64,000 nucleotides of DNA. It comes from Cymodocea nodosa (Eukaryota > Streptophyta > Magnoliopsida > Alismatales > Cymodoceaceae). Shown here in pieces: positions 62,400-64,000 of this stretch (position 1 is the first letter of the stretch; every line of letters starts with the position of its first letter). Under the pieces are notes generated by a model, which did no database searches, was not told where the DNA came from, and worked only from the letters and a program-made list of their open reading frames with translations. Position numbers and translations under genes: made by a program. Where the stretch lies: positions 1,488,001 through 1,552,000 of the forward strand of contig CM072337.1 of NCBI GenBank assembly GCA_036874045.1, written 5' to 3'.

Positions 62400-62740
62400 C
62401 CTTTTTTTTTTGTTTAAAAGAGAGAGAGAGAGATAAAGAAAGAAGAGAGAGAAAGTAGTAGCATTTGGGTGGACACCGCGGACACACGCGGATGGCATGG
62501 CAGGCAGGAGTTATTATTCATGCGATGGCCGTCGTCTCTCCGCCCTCCGTGAGTACTTCTCTCACTCCTCCCGCACTCCACCGCTCTCGGTGCAGAAATC
62601 GTGCGTCCTCCACCGAGAGAAAGAGAGAGAGAGAGAGAAACACAAACCAATGCACAAAAGCAGAGAAACAAAGCAAAAGTTACAAGAAAGGTTCTACGGT
62701 AACAGAGTTCTTAGGCTTGTTGATTATATTATTATTTAAT
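62400..62740. other. GC-richer island with GA microsatellites, unknown
   Basis: Bounded by (GA)n runs (62418-62433 and 62620-62640), this 340-base island has CGCGG and CCTCC strings. Frames are open on both strands but show no domain. It may be a promoter/5' UTR remnant. Confidence 0.3.
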
Positions 62741-62867
62741 TAAGATAAGATATTTAAAAGTAAGTGTGATTATTTGTGTATCTGAAAAAAAAAAATGAAA
62801 TATCGTAAAAACTAATAGAAAAAAAAAAAACAGAAAGTAATAAAAAATTATTAGAAAATCAAAGTAT

Positions 62868-63160
62868 CTGTGTACATATATATATAAAATATTAAAATTT
62901 AAAATACATATATTTATACATAAAATAAAAAATAATATAAAATCACAAAATGTAAAATATTTATGTCTATGCATATAATAGAAGATATTAGAATTTATAA
63001 ATTAAATATTATTTATATTTATCAACAAATAAGAGAACAACAAAATTTATTCAATATATCTCATATGATATCAGTTTTCATCTATCAATGACATAAATAA
63101 TTTATATATCAAAATTATATGTTACTGATATATTCTATGATAATTTATATTTTTTATTTT
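62868..63160 (+). repeat. AT-rich dispersed repeat, copy 2
   Basis: Second copy of the repeat at 60050-60440, same orientation, somewhat shorter. Frames across it are Phe/Ile/Tyr-rich artefacts. Confidence 0.6.
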
Positions 63161-64000
63161 GTTATTTTTGGTTGAAGATCAAGAGATCGAGAGAAAAAAA
63201 TTTCGTTTATATAAGAGAAAAAATAGTAGAATCCTTTAAAAATACATCTGACATACAAATATTCAGAAAACGATAAAAAAAAAAAATTCTACCATTTTTT
63301 TTTCAATGTTTTCTGTTATTTTCTATGTACACAAAGATTTCTAATTTTAAGGCTCACGTTTATATGTTAATAATAATACAGTGAAATTTTTTATTATTAT
63401 CGTTAAGATGCACCTTTAGATATTCAGGTACGTTTATTGGTTTTACTTTGAATAAACTTCTTTTAGCAACATCGACACACGCACACGTTCTAACCGAAAA
63501 CAACATTACTCTTCTTCTTCTTCTTCTTCTCGTGATGATGACTGATAGGTGAAGCTTCCGGTTCAGACTGTGGCGTCGGTGCTACGTCACGTTGGTGTTA
63601 TTATTGTGCAATAAATAAATACGTGTGCTTGGTTGCTGTTGTCGTTAATTTCACTATCAATCTTTCACACCTGCCTTCTTCTGCTAATTGTTTTAATTTT
63701 TTTTTGTTTTCTTCGTTCTTTTTCTCTGAGGCTTTCGCATTTAAAATGAATTTTAAATTTATCTAATTTTAAAATAAGAAGTGTCTGTGTATTTAGAATT
63801 TTAACTTCGAAAAGAAATAAAATTTTGGATTATAATGTAAATACGAGAGTATGAATTTTCATCTAGAAATATACAAAATTCATTTCTATTTTTAGAAATT
63901 TTTGAATGTCGCTCACCTATTAATAAATATTTAATAATATAATTATATGACATATCAATTGATTAACGTAATAAGTTTACTCATTAATTACACTTTTACT
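63161..64000. other. Spacer to the right window edge
   Basis: AT-rich with a (CTT)n run at about 63510-63530 and a small balanced patch (63530-63600). No gene recognised; a gene may begin beyond the edge. Confidence 0.4.

Noticed and set aside
1-64000. CRISPR arrays, operons, ribosome-binding sites
   Set aside because: The window is plant nuclear DNA; no regularly spaced identical repeats with unique spacers were found.

Overview
This window is nuclear DNA of a flowering plant. Evidence: intron-rich genes with plant splice sites, a 22-exon plant-type Argonaute, a plastid-targeted monofunctional aspartate kinase, a plant-only trihelix transcription factor, a eukaryotic tRNA-Pro gene, and AT-rich intergenic DNA with worn retroelements. 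GC-rich first exons in Argonaute and trihelix genes beside very AT-rich spacers suggest a non-grass monocot (banana/ginger order or palms). That is an impression, not a proof.

Layout. (1) 1-24.0 kb, Argonaute (AGO) neighbourhood, transcribed leftward. AGO-A is cut by the left window edge (exons 1-5 plus the start of exon 6). AGO-B (18149-23952) is complete: 22 exons joining in frame to 951 residues with the DEDH slicer residues present. Between them lie two relics of the AGO 3' end or flank (1737-2313 and 10777-11067) and a 68-bp relic of AGO exon 16/intron 16 in inverted orientation (7363-7430), so the locus once held more AGO copies. The gap also carries a small gene for a secreted, arginine-rich, eight-cysteine peptide (8317-8705) and fossil LTR-type repeats. 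(2) 24-28 kb, AT-rich spacer with a Ty1/copia reverse-transcriptase fossil. (3) 28512-34916 (+), complete 13-exon aspartate kinase, 562 residues, with a perfect 2 x 105 bp inverted repeat in intron 7. (4) 35788-39985 (-), a seven-exon, 232-residue RecA-like P-loop ATPase resembling SWSAP1 (homologous recombination), tail-to-tail with the kinase. (5) 41943-49082 (-), a three-exon ASR3-like trihelix factor, 354 residues, with large introns. (6) 49-64 kb, gene-poor DNA: a diverged copy of a segment also found in trihelix intron 1, a tRNA-Pro(AGG), a tandem duplication with exon-like cores, fold-back and AT-rich dispersed repeats.

The genes do not form one pathway: small-RNA silencing (AGO), lysine/threonine/methionine synthesis (kinase), DNA repair (ATPase) and transcriptional control (trihelix). 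The most unusual items are the eroded AGO array with an inverted relic, the doubled CC-x5-C-x3-C peptide, and the perfect intronic inverted repeat. All exon joins were made by eye from splice signals, frame and remembered family sequences; nothing was searched or computed.
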